NCBI GenBank assembly: GCA_013178155.1 | Contig: JABLXH010000015.1 | Coordinates: forward strand, 1 to 64,000 | Length of the DNA stretch: 64,000 bases | Source of the DNA: Armatimonadota bacterium | GTDB lineage: Bacteria > Armatimonadota > Zipacnadia > Zipacnadales > UBA11051 | Direction: 5' to 3' | Program-made: the position numbers and the translations under genes | Notes under the pieces: model-generated | The model's database searches: none | Told to the model about the DNA's origin: nothing | The model's input: the letters and a program-made list of their open reading frames with translations, nothing else | Shown here: one piece after another, positions 34,383 to 42,995 of the stretch | Numbering within the stretch: the stretch's first letter is position 1 | How the letters are laid out: the number at the start of each line of letters is the position of its first letter

Positions 34383-36635
34383 ATGACCACACTCTCGCGC
34401 CAGCAGACTGCTCACGCCCTGCGCCACTTCAACATTTGTGGGAGCCTCTGGGCTATCTATGGGCCCAACGCGACCGCCGCTGGAGCCATCTTCTCGGGTC
34501 TGGCGCTCCACATGGGCCTCACCGAGGCGCAAATCGCGTTCCTCGTCAGTCTTTCGAGCCTGGCCGGGGCCTGGCAGCTCTTCAGCTTCTACGTCACCCG
34601 TGGCGTGCGCAGCAAGGCCCGCTTCATGATGGTCTTTGGGGCCCTGGAGATCACCTTCGCCAGTGCGGTCGTGCTCGTCTACTACCTGCCGCCGGCCTGG
34701 CGCTTTCCCCTGACGGCAGTGTTGCTCATCGGCGCCTATGTCCTGGGGAACACCAACAGCCCGCTGTTTGCCAACTGGTTCTCCAACGTGCTGCCGGAGG
34801 ACACGCGCGCCAGTTTCCTCGGACGCCGCTGGTTCATCATCACCCTGGTGAGCATGGTGTACCTGTATGCGGCCAGCCGCTGGCTGGACTTCATGGGCAA
34901 GACCCACGAGGCCTTCATGACGGTCTTTTTCGTGGGCTGGATCACCGGCATCATGGGCTATGGGATGCTCATGCTCACGCCTCATCCCGAACTGGCCGAG
35001 GCCGAACGCCGCGGCTTTGCCCGCAGCCTGCTGGCGCCCTTCCGCAACCGGGCCTTCGTCCGGCTTTCGGTGTATCAGTTCACGCGCACCATGTCCTACA
35101 TGCTTGCTGGCGCCTTCTATGGCGTCTACATGATCAAGTACCTGGAGCTAAGCTACAGCCAGATCGCCATCTACACTAACATCACGCTGTTCATGATGGT
35201 GGTCGGGTACCTGGCCGTCGGCAACCTGGCCCAACGGTACGGCAGCAAGCCCATCTTGCAGTTGCTCATTGTCCCGGCGCTGGCCGTGCCCGCCCTCTTC
35301 GCCCTGACCACCGGCGACAACTACCGGCTGCTCCTGCCCATTGCCTCCTTCATCAACGGCCTGTGCATCGCGGGGCTGGACATCGCAGTGAGCACCCTGC
35401 TGTACAAGACCCTCCCCGGCGGTGAGGAGAACAGCGTCTACTTCGCCAACTGGAACAGCATCATCTCGGCCGCTGCGGCCTTCGGCCCCTTTGTGGGCGG
35501 CCTGCTCAAAACCTACCTGCCCGCCACTATGGTCGTGGCCGGGGTGGAGCTCAGCAACCTGCGGGTCATCTTCGCTCTGGCGACCGCCGTCTCGCTGATC
35601 CCTCTGGTGCTGTCGGCCTTCCTCCAGGAGGGCGAGGCCATCTCGCCCATCTACGTGCTTGGGCAGTTCCGTGGCAATCTGTTGTCGCTGGCCTACAACT
35701 ACGGCCTGTTCACGATGGCCCGCAGCCATGAACTGCGGGCCGAGGCGCTGCTGCGCCTGGGGCGCACGCGGTCCCCACTGGCCGTGGATCGGCTCCTGCG
35801 CGGCCTCAACGATGTCAGCCACGAGGTACGCGCCAAGGCCGCCCGCGCTCTTGGTGAAGGCCGCTTTGCCGAGGCGGTCGAGCCGTTGACCCGGGAACTA
35901 CTGGACAAGGAGTCTGACATCCGCCCCGAGGCCGCCGAGGCGCTTGGCAAGATTGGGGCCGCTCCGGCGGTGCTGCTGGAGGCCCTGCGCGATGAGGACA
36001 ACCGTGTCCGCGTCAGCGCCGCTGTCGCCCTGGGCGAGCTGCACACACCGGAGGCCCAGGAGGCGCTGCTGGAGGCCCTGCGCGGCGAGTTCGACCGGAA
36101 CCTGTTCCCCACCCTGGTGGATGCCGCGAGTCGCGACGGCGACCTGCGGCTGCTGTTGCCGGCCCTGGAGGGGTTGACCAAACTGCATGCGCCTATCGTC
36201 CGCCTGCAGGTGATCAACGGGATCTGTCGTGTGCTGGGCGAAAAGAACCACTACTATCGGCTGGCGACAGCCGATGAGCTGACGCAGGGGCGCATGCGCG
36301 AGAAGATGATGGAGCGCATCCGCCGGCTGCTGAGCCGCTCGCGCTACGGCAACGAGGAGCAGAAGCAAGCCCTGGCGGACCTTGGTGTGCGTCTGGAGGC
36401 AGCGCTTGACCGCGATGACCTGGACACCTTCGCCGGGCTGGCCCTGGAGGTGGCGGGGATCGTGCGGCAACTGGACCTTGACCGCCCCATTCCGCACCAC
36501 GCCGCCCTGGCGATCCAGCACTACCTGGCGCACATCGCGGACGACACGCCGCCTGATGAGGTGATCGTCTTCCTGGTCACGCTGCTGACAGCCCTGGCCC
36601 GCGGCGTGGCCGAACCCACCCCGGCGCGGACCTGA
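34383..36635 (+). CDS. MFS transporter fused to C-terminal HEAT repeats
   Basis: About 750 residues. The first ~430 form a twelve-span major-facilitator-type transporter (FPLTAVLLIGAYVLGN, NITLFMMVVGYLAVGNLAQRYGSKP, IASFINGLCIAGLDIA). The rest is a soluble domain of HEAT-like repeats (VDRLLRGLNDVSHEVRAKAA, RPEAAEALGKIGAAP, RVRVSAAVALGELHTPE) and a helical tail. The substrate is unknown. A soluble HEAT scaffold on the cytoplasmic side suggests protein contact or regulation, which is inference. ATG at 34383 is chosen; an in-frame GTG at 34368 is the track start. It stands upstream of tRNA-Val and thrS but has a separate promoter downstream. Confidence 0.8.
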   Translation: MTTLSRQQTAHALRHFNICGSLWAIYGPNATAAGAIFSGLALHMGLTEAQIAFLVSLSSLAGAWQLFSFYVTRGVRSKARFMMVFGALEITFASAVVLVYYLPPAWRFPLTAVLLIGAYVLGNTNSPLFANWFSNVLPEDTRASFLGRRWFIITLVSMVYLYAASRWLDFMGKTHEAFMTVFFVGWITGIMGYGMLMLTPHPELAEAERRGFARSLLAPFRNRAFVRLSVYQFTRTMSYMLAGAFYGVYMIKYLELSYSQIAIYTNITLFMMVVGYLAVGNLAQRYGSKPILQLLIVPALAVPALFALTTGDNYRLLLPIASFINGLCIAGLDIAVSTLLYKTLPGGEENSVYFANWNSIISAAAAFGPFVGGLLKTYLPATMVVAGVELSNLRVIFALATAVSLIPLVLSAFLQEGEAISPIYVLGQFRGNLLSLAYNYGLFTMARSHELRAEALLRLGRTRSPLAVDRLLRGLNDVSHEVRAKAARALGEGRFAEAVEPLTRELLDKESDIRPEAAEALGKIGAAPAVLLEALRDEDNRVRVSAAVALGELHTPEAQEALLEALRGEFDRNLFPTLVDAASRDGDLRLLLPALEGLTKLHAPIVRLQVINGICRVLGEKNHYYRLATADELTQGRMREKMMERIRRLLSRSRYGNEEQKQALADLGVRLEAALDRDDLDTFAGLALEVAGIVRQLDLDRPIPHHAALAIQHYLAHIADDTPPDEVIVFLVTLLTALARGVAEPTPART

Positions 36636-36656
36636 CGTACCGGGTCCCGACAATGC

Positions 36657-36685
36657 TTTACACCGGCGCGCGGGTCTGCTATACT
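36657..36685 (+). promoter_or_regulatory. Sigma70-type promoter for tRNA-Val
   Basis: TTTACA and TATACT separated by exactly 17 bp, ending 14 bp before the mature tRNA 5' end. Confidence 0.8.
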
Positions 36686-36699
36686 TCCTGCCCCGGAGT

Positions 36700-36775
36700 G
36701 CGCGCTTAGTTCAGTGGCTAGAACGCTACCTTGACACGGTAGAGGCCGGTGGTTCAATTCCACCAGCGCGCACCA
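36700..36775 (+). tRNA. tRNA-Val (anticodon GAC)
   Basis: A 76-nt cloverleaf with all arms: acceptor GCGCGCT/AGCGCGC, D arm GTTC...GAAC, anticodon stem CTACC/GGTAG with loop TTGACAC (anticodon GAC, reading GUC), and T arm GGTGG-TTCAATT-CCACC. CCA is encoded. It lies between the MFS-HEAT gene and thrS. Confidence 0.96.
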
Positions 36776-36898
36776 TCCAGAGACTACCGCCGGCAGGAGG
36801 CAGACGGTGTCCGCACATTCAGGAGCCGTTGTGCGCTGCACTACGCCGGTCGCATAGCGCGGCCGCCTTCCCAAGGCGTCTCATACCTGGTCGTAACC

Positions 36899-36931
36899 CG
36901 CCGCGTCGGAAGCATCACGACGCGGCGTTTT
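36899..36931 (+). terminator. Rho-independent terminator or attenuator ahead of thrS
   Basis: CGCCGCGTCG-gaagcatca-CGACGCGGCG followed directly by TTTT, ending 33 bp before the thrS ATG. It may terminate the tRNA-Val transcript, or act as a regulated attenuator in the thrS leader. I find no T-box consensus (AGGGTGG-ACCGCG) in front of it. Confidence 0.7.
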
Positions 36932-36964
36932 GCTGTGTAAGGTCATCGCGAAGGAGAGCTCACC

Positions 36965-38959
36965 ATGAGCGACGAGATCACCTTGACACTCCCGGACGGG
37001 TCAGAGAAGCGGGTCGCGGCGGGCACGACTCCCCTGCAGGTGGCCGAGCAGATCGGCCCGCGCCTGGCCCAGGCGGCCGTGGCGGCCAAGCTCAACGGAG
37101 CGGTGATCGGACTGGGCACTCCGCTGCAGCAGGGCGGCGAGTTCTCCATCCTGACCTTCAAGGACCCCGAAGGGCGGGACGTCTATTGGCACTCAGCGGC
37201 CCATGTCATGGCTGACGCCGTCGTGCGCCTTTTCCCGCAGGCCAAGCCCACCATCGGCCCCGCCATCGAGGAGGGCTTCTATTACGATTTCCACATGGAC
37301 CGACCCTTCACCGACGATGACCTGGCGCGCATTGAGGCCGAGATGCAGCGCATTGTCGCTGCCGATGAGCCCTTCACCTGCGCCTATCTGAGCGCTGCCG
37401 AGGCCCGGCGGCGGTACGAGGCCCTGGGCAATGAGTACAAGACCGAACTGGTGGCCGACATCGTGGCTCTGGAGAACGGCCTGGAGCCCCCCCGGGGGCG
37501 AGAAGCTATCGAACGGTTCGAGGCGGAGCACGAACGCGAGTACGAGCAGGTTCGGGTCAGCATCTACGACCACGGCCAGTTCAGCGACCTCTGCCGCGGC
37601 CCCCATATCCCTTCCACCGGCCGCCTGAAAGCGTTCAAGCTTACCTCCACCTCGGGGGCCTACTGGCGCGGGTCAGAGATGAACCCAATGCTGCAGCGCA
37701 TCTATGGCATTGCTTACCCCGACCAGAAGCTTCTCGACGAGTACCTGGAAAGACTGGAGCAGGCCAGACAGCGCGACCACCGCAAGCTCGGGCGCGAACT
37801 GGATCTGTTCTCCTTCCACGAGGAGGCCGGCGCGGGGCTGCCCTACTATCATCCCAAGGGCGCCATGCTGCGCTACCTGGTGACCGAGTTCGCAACCCGT
37901 GAACACCTCAAGCGAGGGTACCAGCTCCTGCGCACCCCCCACCTCATCAAATCAGACATCTGGTACATCTCCGGCCATGCCCAGCAGGGCTATCCGATGT
38001 ACTATACCGAGATTGAGGGCCAGTCTTACGGCATCAAGCCCATGAACTGCCCGGGCCACATTCTCATCTACAAGACCCACAAGCGCTCCTACCGCGAACT
38101 GCCGCTGCGGTACTTCGAGCTGGGCACGGTCTACCGCCACGAGCGCAGCGGTGTGCTGCACGGTCTGCTGCGGGTGCGGGGGTTCACGCAGGACGACGCC
38201 CACATCTTCTGCACGCCTGGCCAGCTCAATGCCGAGATCATCGGGGTCATCGACTTCGCTGACTTCATGCTGCGGACGTTTGGCTTTGAGCACTTCCAGG
38301 TCTATCTGTCCACGCGGCCGGAGAAGTCCGTCGGCAGCGACGAGCAGTGGGAGATGGCCACTAACGCCCTCATCTCGGCGCTCAATGAGAAGGGCCTGGA
38401 GTTTGACATTGACGAGGGCGGCGGCGCCTTCTATGGGCCAAAGATCGACGTCAAGGTCCGCGACGCCATCGGCCGCATGTGGCAATGCGCCACCATCCAG
38501 TGCGACTTCACCCAGCCCGAGCGCTTTGATGTGACCTACGTCGGCGAGGACGGCCAGGAGCACCGCCCGGTGATGATCCACCGCGTCGTGCTGGCCGGCA
38601 TCGAGCGGTTCCTGGGTATCATGATCGAGAACTACGGCGGGGCCTTCCCCGTGTGGCTGGCGCCGGTGCAGGCCCGAGTGCTGCCCATCACCGACAAGCA
38701 ACTCGACTACGCCGCTGAGGTCACGCGCACCCTCCGTGATGCGGGCTTTCGGGTAGAGTTGGACGAGAGCAGCAGCACCCTCGGCGCCAAGATCCGCGAC
38801 GCCGAGCTGCAGAAGCTGCCCTACAGCCTCATCGTTGGCGCCAAGGAAGCCGAGGCCGGCACGGTGGCCGTGCGCCATCGCGAACAGGGCGACCTCGGCC
38901 CGGTACCCCTGGCGGACTTCATGGCGCGACTGGCCGAGGAGAACGCGCCGGGGAAGTAG
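36965..38959 (+). CDS. thrS: Threonine--tRNA ligase
   Basis: A 664-residue class II synthetase of full length. An N-terminal TGS domain (about 1-65) comes first, then the SAD editing-type domain with HSAAHVMADAVVRLFP and SDLCRGPHIPSTG. The catalytic core shows EIEGQSYGIKPMNCPGHILI and RYFELGTVYRHERSG (motif 2), with VMIHRVVLAGIERFLGIMIE (motif 3). The anticodon-binding domain is C-terminal. It charges tRNA-Thr in the cytoplasm. GAAGGAG precedes the ATG. A terminator-like hairpin in the leader hints at attenuation. The usual neighbours infC, rpmI and rplT do not follow; a convergent AIPR gene does. Confidence 0.97.
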   Translation: MSDEITLTLPDGSEKRVAAGTTPLQVAEQIGPRLAQAAVAAKLNGAVIGLGTPLQQGGEFSILTFKDPEGRDVYWHSAAHVMADAVVRLFPQAKPTIGPAIEEGFYYDFHMDRPFTDDDLARIEAEMQRIVAADEPFTCAYLSAAEARRRYEALGNEYKTELVADIVALENGLEPPRGREAIERFEAEHEREYEQVRVSIYDHGQFSDLCRGPHIPSTGRLKAFKLTSTSGAYWRGSEMNPMLQRIYGIAYPDQKLLDEYLERLEQARQRDHRKLGRELDLFSFHEEAGAGLPYYHPKGAMLRYLVTEFATREHLKRGYQLLRTPHLIKSDIWYISGHAQQGYPMYYTEIEGQSYGIKPMNCPGHILIYKTHKRSYRELPLRYFELGTVYRHERSGVLHGLLRVRGFTQDDAHIFCTPGQLNAEIIGVIDFADFMLRTFGFEHFQVYLSTRPEKSVGSDEQWEMATNALISALNEKGLEFDIDEGGGAFYGPKIDVKVRDAIGRMWQCATIQCDFTQPERFDVTYVGEDGQEHRPVMIHRVVLAGIERFLGIMIENYGGAFPVWLAPVQARVLPITDKQLDYAAEVTRTLRDAGFRVELDESSSTLGAKIRDAELQKLPYSLIVGAKEAEAGTVAVRHREQGDLGPVPLADFMARLAEENAPGK

Positions 38960-39051
38960 AAGTCCAAGCACCTCCGAATGGCAGCAGGGCGGCTAATTTA
39001 CACCGCCCCGCTGCTTCGTCGACGGACGAGCGCGTAGAAGTGTTCTGCCTA

Positions 39052-40242
39052 CTACCTCCGCTTCTTGAGTTCGTCCTCAAGATACCACCGACGCACTTCG
39101 GAGTATACGGCCGCGTACACCGACTCATCGCGGCCCACCAAGTGAGGGTCACCGTTCCTATTATCACTAGCGGTCATCACAGTGTCTACAAGGCGCTTGC
39201 CATGAGCGTCGAAGAACAGCCGCGGGTCGGTCGTCCATTGGAAGCTGTCGTCAGGTCCCGGAATGAGCAGAGCTCTGAACCCAGCGAGAACCGGGAAAGC
39301 TAGCCCCTTCTCCACTGGGTACCTGCCCTCCTTACCGATGAAGTGGTACGTCGCCACCGACTTACGCCCACGCTTCCGTCGATTGGCCTCTATAGTCTTG
39401 CCATACTTACCACGCTCACCGGTCTCATCCGGCGCGTTGTAGAGATCGGGCCACCTATACCTTATGTAGTCATAGAGTTCACACACGTCGACCGCGACAC
39501 GCGCGAGTTTTCGGTATCCCCAGCGATCTCCCGGCTCTAGCGACCAGTCCAAGCACTTGGCTGCGTTCCTATAGGCGTCAACGGGATGATCATTGTCGCT
39601 GAACCGCGTGGGATTGACACAAGTCAGCATTTGCAGGATCTCTAGGACCAGAACGGGTTCGGGGTCGTTCTCGCTAAACCGGACAAGCTTTGCCTTGTCG
39701 CCGAGCGCCTTTATCAGCCACTCGAAGCTTCCCTTCTTGTTCTCCAAGCTGAACGTCTTGAGACTCATTGAGTAGTTGCGTGCCTGAGCAATATCGAGCA
39801 GGTGTTCCTCGACACCAAGCATGATTTCCAGGCGCACGCGCTGGTCAGCCTCGTCGCGTGCAGGCATCGATTCGCTGTCCTCAACTACCACGCTCTTGAT
39901 GGAGTGAAAGGTATGTCCTCCGTCGATTATCCCATAGCGAGGATCGTCGTTAGGGATGTCAAGAACCAGCTTTGCGGTCTTGGGGTCGTAGTCCACAGAC
40001 CGCGCCGAGATCGTTATTCCCCGGTTCAGCAAATGGAAGCGCCCATCCCAACGCCGCAGCGACTCCTGTATACGCTTGACGACCGGCGTCTTCGGCTTGG
40101 GGATACGTGGGTCCGGCCCCATGTCTAGGTCATGCGGCACATCGCGGACGGATAGCAGGACGTAGTAAGTCTTGGAACCCCTAGTAAAGGGATCGGGAAT
40201 GGAGCGGACCGAATCGCTGGGAACGGAGAGGGTGTACTGCAT
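39052..40242 (-). CDS. AIPR-family (abortive infection phage resistance) protein
   Basis: A 396-residue protein with FHLLNRGITISARSVDYD (residues 69-86) followed by RYGIIDGGHTFHS (103-114). This is the NRGIT...(D/N)GxQT layout of AIPR-domain proteins; the second motif also resembles the DGQHR core of DndB-like proteins. The C-terminal half is helical and basic. AIPR proteins were linked to phage resistance in lactococcal Abi systems, and many occur in defence or mobile DNA. The gene and its flanks are clearly lower in GC than neighbours and use A/T-ending codons more, indicating transfer. It has its own promoter and no partner gene, so it appears self-contained. The molecular activity is unknown. 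Confidence 0.75.
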   Translation of the reverse strand: MQYTLSVPSDSVRSIPDPFTRGSKTYYVLLSVRDVPHDLDMGPDPRIPKPKTPVVKRIQESLRRWDGRFHLLNRGITISARSVDYDPKTAKLVLDIPNDDPRYGIIDGGHTFHSIKSVVVEDSESMPARDEADQRVRLEIMLGVEEHLLDIAQARNYSMSLKTFSLENKKGSFEWLIKALGDKAKLVRFSENDPEPVLVLEILQMLTCVNPTRFSDNDHPVDAYRNAAKCLDWSLEPGDRWGYRKLARVAVDVCELYDYIRYRWPDLYNAPDETGERGKYGKTIEANRRKRGRKSVATYHFIGKEGRYPVEKGLAFPVLAGFRALLIPGPDDSFQWTTDPRLFFDAHGKRLVDTVMTASDNRNGDPHLVGRDESVYAAVYSEVRRWYLEDELKKRR

Positions 40243-40332
40243 GGCTATATCATCCTTTCGGGCCGCAACGCCGCTGCGATTGCGCCCACATTCATTGATA
40301 GCTGCGAGGGTCGCCCGCTCGAGCTGCCGAAG

Positions 40333-40362
40333 ATACTACACTGTGGGGGAACTGTCTGTCAA
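40333..40362 (-). promoter_or_regulatory. Sigma70-type promoter for the AIPR gene
   Basis: On the minus strand TTGACA, an 18-bp spacer and TAGTAT lie about 90 bp upstream of the AIPR ATG. The perfect -35 is unusual in this GC-rich window. Confidence 0.7.
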
Positions 40363-40650
40363 GCCCCGAGCCTATCTTCAAAATGCGCGCTTCGTCTTGA
40401 GTCCCGCCTTGCTGGGACGAAGTCTTTGTGACTCGGTCGCCGAAGCGAGAACTACGGTCGTGCACGCGACTTACACAGTTACACTTGGAGACAGGATGGG
40501 GTTCCGGTCGAAGGGCGGGGGTAGCGGCAACGGCGTAACTTCGTCAAGACCGAAGATGGGACTGATGACCCGGGCCAAGGCTGCTCCCCCTGTAAGCTGG
40601 TACTGTGCTCCCCAGCGCGATGCCTGGGCATACAGGATAGGATGGATGGC
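40363..40650. other. Non-coding part of the low-GC island
   Basis: The 408-bp gap between the AIPR and radical SAM genes holds the promoter above and, at about 40391-40422, an interrupted inverted repeat (CTTCGT ... GTCCC / GGGACGAAG). GC rises again towards 40.6 kb. No coding frame with plausible codon use, tRNA or transposase remnant is visible. Confidence 0.4.
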
Positions 40651-41625
40651 TCAAGGTCCAAGGGGTACATTGCTCAAGCTGCGTCCATGGTCCCGCCGCG
40701 GTCTCGCTGGCCGGGTGAGATACCTGTCTACCGTTGCCCATTTGGCGCAGCGCGCTAGCGCATACAGTGCCCGCCCGTAGCTCAAGTGGGTGGCTCGTCT
40801 CACCGGTCGGTCTCCCGGCGAGTTCTGCTCTCCGGCGCTGAGCTGCCGCTGGGGCACACGGCGTCCCAGCCAGCCGAGACAGTAGCGGCACGCCTCCAGT
40901 GGCTGGCGGGCAAACAGGTACTCGCGCACCCGCGCCAACAGATCCCCCGGAGCATGCAGGTCCACCCCATCGGCGGACGGGGTATAGCCGTCAAGCCCCA
41001 GTCGGTCCAGGTATCCCGGCAGGTTCACCGGCATGCTGCACTTGTACAGCCACCCGTCACTGAACATGTGGCAGTGCTGCCGGTGCGCGACCCCGCAAGT
41101 GGAGTAGATGATCCGCGTCCAGAGGTCCATCGGATGGGGAGAGGTGACAGCGGCCGTGCGGAACTCGCGAACCTGCTCCACGATGAGGCGTACACGATGA
41201 GTGCGGGCCTGCGCCGCGGCGGCCTCCAGGACCGCCTCGCTCGGCGGCGTCTGTGGGTAGAGACTGACCCGGACAACGTCTACATAGCGCCAGAGATCGT
41301 CAGTCACTGTGGGCAGCAGCAGACCGTTGGTGGTCACGGTGACCGTCCTGGCGATGCCCGATTCACGGGCCAGCCGCGCCATCGCGGGAAGCTCCGGGTT
41401 CAGCAACGGTTCGCCACCCAGCAGCACGAGGGTCCGCGCCCGGATCACCGTGGCAAGCTGCTGGAGATGGGCCGCAAAGCTTTTGGCGGAGGGCAACCGC
41501 CGGGGGACGTAGGGCGACAGATGGGAGCAGTGGGCACAGCGCAGATTGCAGTGGTGCGCGGCAGAAAACTGAATGGCTACGGTGTGTATCCGGCCATCTC
41601 TGAACTCGTAGAGCACTCCCCGCAT
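40651..41625 (-). CDS. Radical SAM protein with C-terminal Cys motifs (SPASM-like)
   Basis: From the ATG at 41625 (AAGGGGGTG upstream) the protein has 324 residues. CNLRCAHCSHLSPY (Cys26, Cys30, Cys33) is the CxxxCxxC motif binding the [4Fe-4S] cluster that cleaves S-adenosylmethionine, and LVLLGGEPLLNP is the GGEP motif. Further cysteines in STCGVAHRQHC, YKCSMP and EACRYCLGW suggest an auxiliary cluster, as in SPASM or twitch domains. Such enzymes often modify peptides or serve as sugar/polyol dehydrogenases. The gene start overlaps the 3' end of the GT2 gene by 49 bp, which implies co-expression with it. No obvious small precursor peptide gene lies nearby. Confidence 0.85.
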   Translation of the reverse strand: MRGVLYEFRDGRIHTVAIQFSAAHHCNLRCAHCSHLSPYVPRRLPSAKSFAAHLQQLATVIRARTLVLLGGEPLLNPELPAMARLARESGIARTVTVTTNGLLLPTVTDDLWRYVDVVRVSLYPQTPPSEAVLEAAAAQARTHRVRLIVEQVREFRTAAVTSPHPMDLWTRIIYSTCGVAHRQHCHMFSDGWLYKCSMPVNLPGYLDRLGLDGYTPSADGVDLHAPGDLLARVREYLFARQPLEACRYCLGWLGRRVPQRQLSAGEQNSPGDRPVRRATHLSYGRALYALARCAKWATVDRYLTRPARPRRDHGRSLSNVPLGP

Positions 41626-42707
41626 GTCACCCCCTTGGCCCGCGACGAAGCTACGCCGCCCAAGCCTCCCCGGAGCCGCCAGGTCTGTCGGCGGAGCGAC
41701 TGAACCGAACGCATGCAGGAGCGGACAACGTGCGGTGGCAGCAGAAGCGAGGCGCACGCGACATGGGCGGTGAGGGACCGTGGCTCTACGTCCAGAGCCG
41801 CGTCGAAGGCAGCCCCGGCTTCCTGTCGCTGCCCGGCGCCAAGGTAGAGAAGCCCCCGGGTACAGTGATATGCGACCACCTTGGAGCGAGCCCGACGTTG
41901 CAGCTGCGGATCACTGGACAGTCGCTCAAGGGCCGTCTGGAGGTCAAACTCGCCGCCGTTGCCATCGGCCTGGGCACGCTCCCAGGCCAGCGCCGAGTAG
42001 ATCACCTGATCGTGGCGACGAGCGTAAGTGAGTTGCGCGCAGTGCACGCGATGATGCACCAGCGGTGTCTGAAGGTAGCCGAAGCGCGCTCGTGCGGCCG
42101 CGAGGCGCACAAACAGGTCGTAGTCACAGGAGACCGGGAAGAACGGATCGTAGCCGCCAATGCCGCGCAGGGCCTCGGTGCGGATCATGGTAGAGGAGTG
42201 CACCAGCGGCAGTGACTGTCGCGCCAGGGTCTGCCGCAAGGGGGCCTTCGCCAGGCCACAGGCCCGTCCCCAGATGACCTCCCCCTGGTCATTGATGAGA
42301 GCCGCTCCGCTGCCGACCACGCTCAGGCCGGGGTCGGCGGCGAAGGCCCGCAGACTGAACTCCAGGCGAGTGGGCACCGACACGTCGTCGCAGTCGTGGA
42401 TCGCCACAAAGTCTCCGCTTGCCGCGGCCAGGCCCCGGTTCAGCGCTCCGCCCGGCCCCATCCGGGTGGTGTTACGCAGCAGCCGTATTCGCTTGTCGCT
42501 TGCTGCCAGCCCTGCTACCACCGCCGCCGTGGCGTCTTCCGAGGCATCGTCTATGCAGATGAGTTCCCAGTGCTGGTAGGTCTGCGCCTGGACGCTACGG
42601 AGGGCGGCCTCCAGGAAGCGGACACCGTTGCGAGCGGGCATCAGCACCGACACGAGTGGGGTCCTCAGTTCGGGCACAGGGATGGTTTCGCCAGACTGTG
42701 TGACCAC
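41577..42707 (-). CDS. Family 2 glycosyltransferase
   Basis: The conserved GT-A fold begins PLVSVLMPARNGVRFLEAAL, continues with ICIDDASEDATAAVV and the DxD-like HDCDDVSVPTRLEF. Further on are IRTEALRGIGGYDPFFPVSCDYDLFVRL and a C-terminal helical region. The upstream start is uncertain: the track begins at 42920 with 71 residues lacking homology, and the GTG at 42707 is a compromise close to the domain edge. It transfers sugar from a nucleotide donor to an unknown acceptor, probably on the cytoplasmic face. The 3' end overlaps the radical SAM gene. Confidence 0.82.
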   Translation of the reverse strand: MVTQSGETIPVPELRTPLVSVLMPARNGVRFLEAALRSVQAQTYQHWELICIDDASEDATAAVVAGLAASDKRIRLLRNTTRMGPGGALNRGLAAASGDFVAIHDCDDVSVPTRLEFSLRAFAADPGLSVVGSGAALINDQGEVIWGRACGLAKAPLRQTLARQSLPLVHSSTMIRTEALRGIGGYDPFFPVSCDYDLFVRLAAARARFGYLQTPLVHHRVHCAQLTYARRHDQVIYSALAWERAQADGNGGEFDLQTALERLSSDPQLQRRARSKVVAYHCTRGLLYLGAGQRQEAGAAFDAALDVEPRSLTAHVACASLLLPPHVVRSCMRSVQSLRRQTWRLRGGLGGVASSRAKGVTCGECSTSSEMAGYTP

Positions 42708-42995
42708 CCCTGCCGAACACTCGTAACTGCAGGCAGGTCCACAGCTCCCAGTATGCCGGCGGCTGACGCCGACCAGACACTCCCGGCCAGGCTCTGAGGG
42801 CAGCCGAGGGCGGTCCGGAGCCCGCGAGGCTGCGCCGGGGGAGTTGGGATCGCCACGGCCGCTGGAGCGCGCGTTGGCGAGTAACCGTCTCTCTGCTGTG
42901 GCCCGCTCGCCCTTGACCACGTCCGTCCGCGCCTGCTAAGGTGTATCCTGCGGGCGGGTCGGGGGCCACCCGCGGACGTCACAGGAGATGCCCCA

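Noticed and set aside
36776-36964. T-box riboswitch before thrS
   Set aside because: The conserved T-box sequence is not found; only a terminator-like hairpin is supported.
40172-40780. 202-residue ORF in the low-GC island
   Set aside because: Begins inside AIPR antisense and crosses the promoter; no motif or plausible start.
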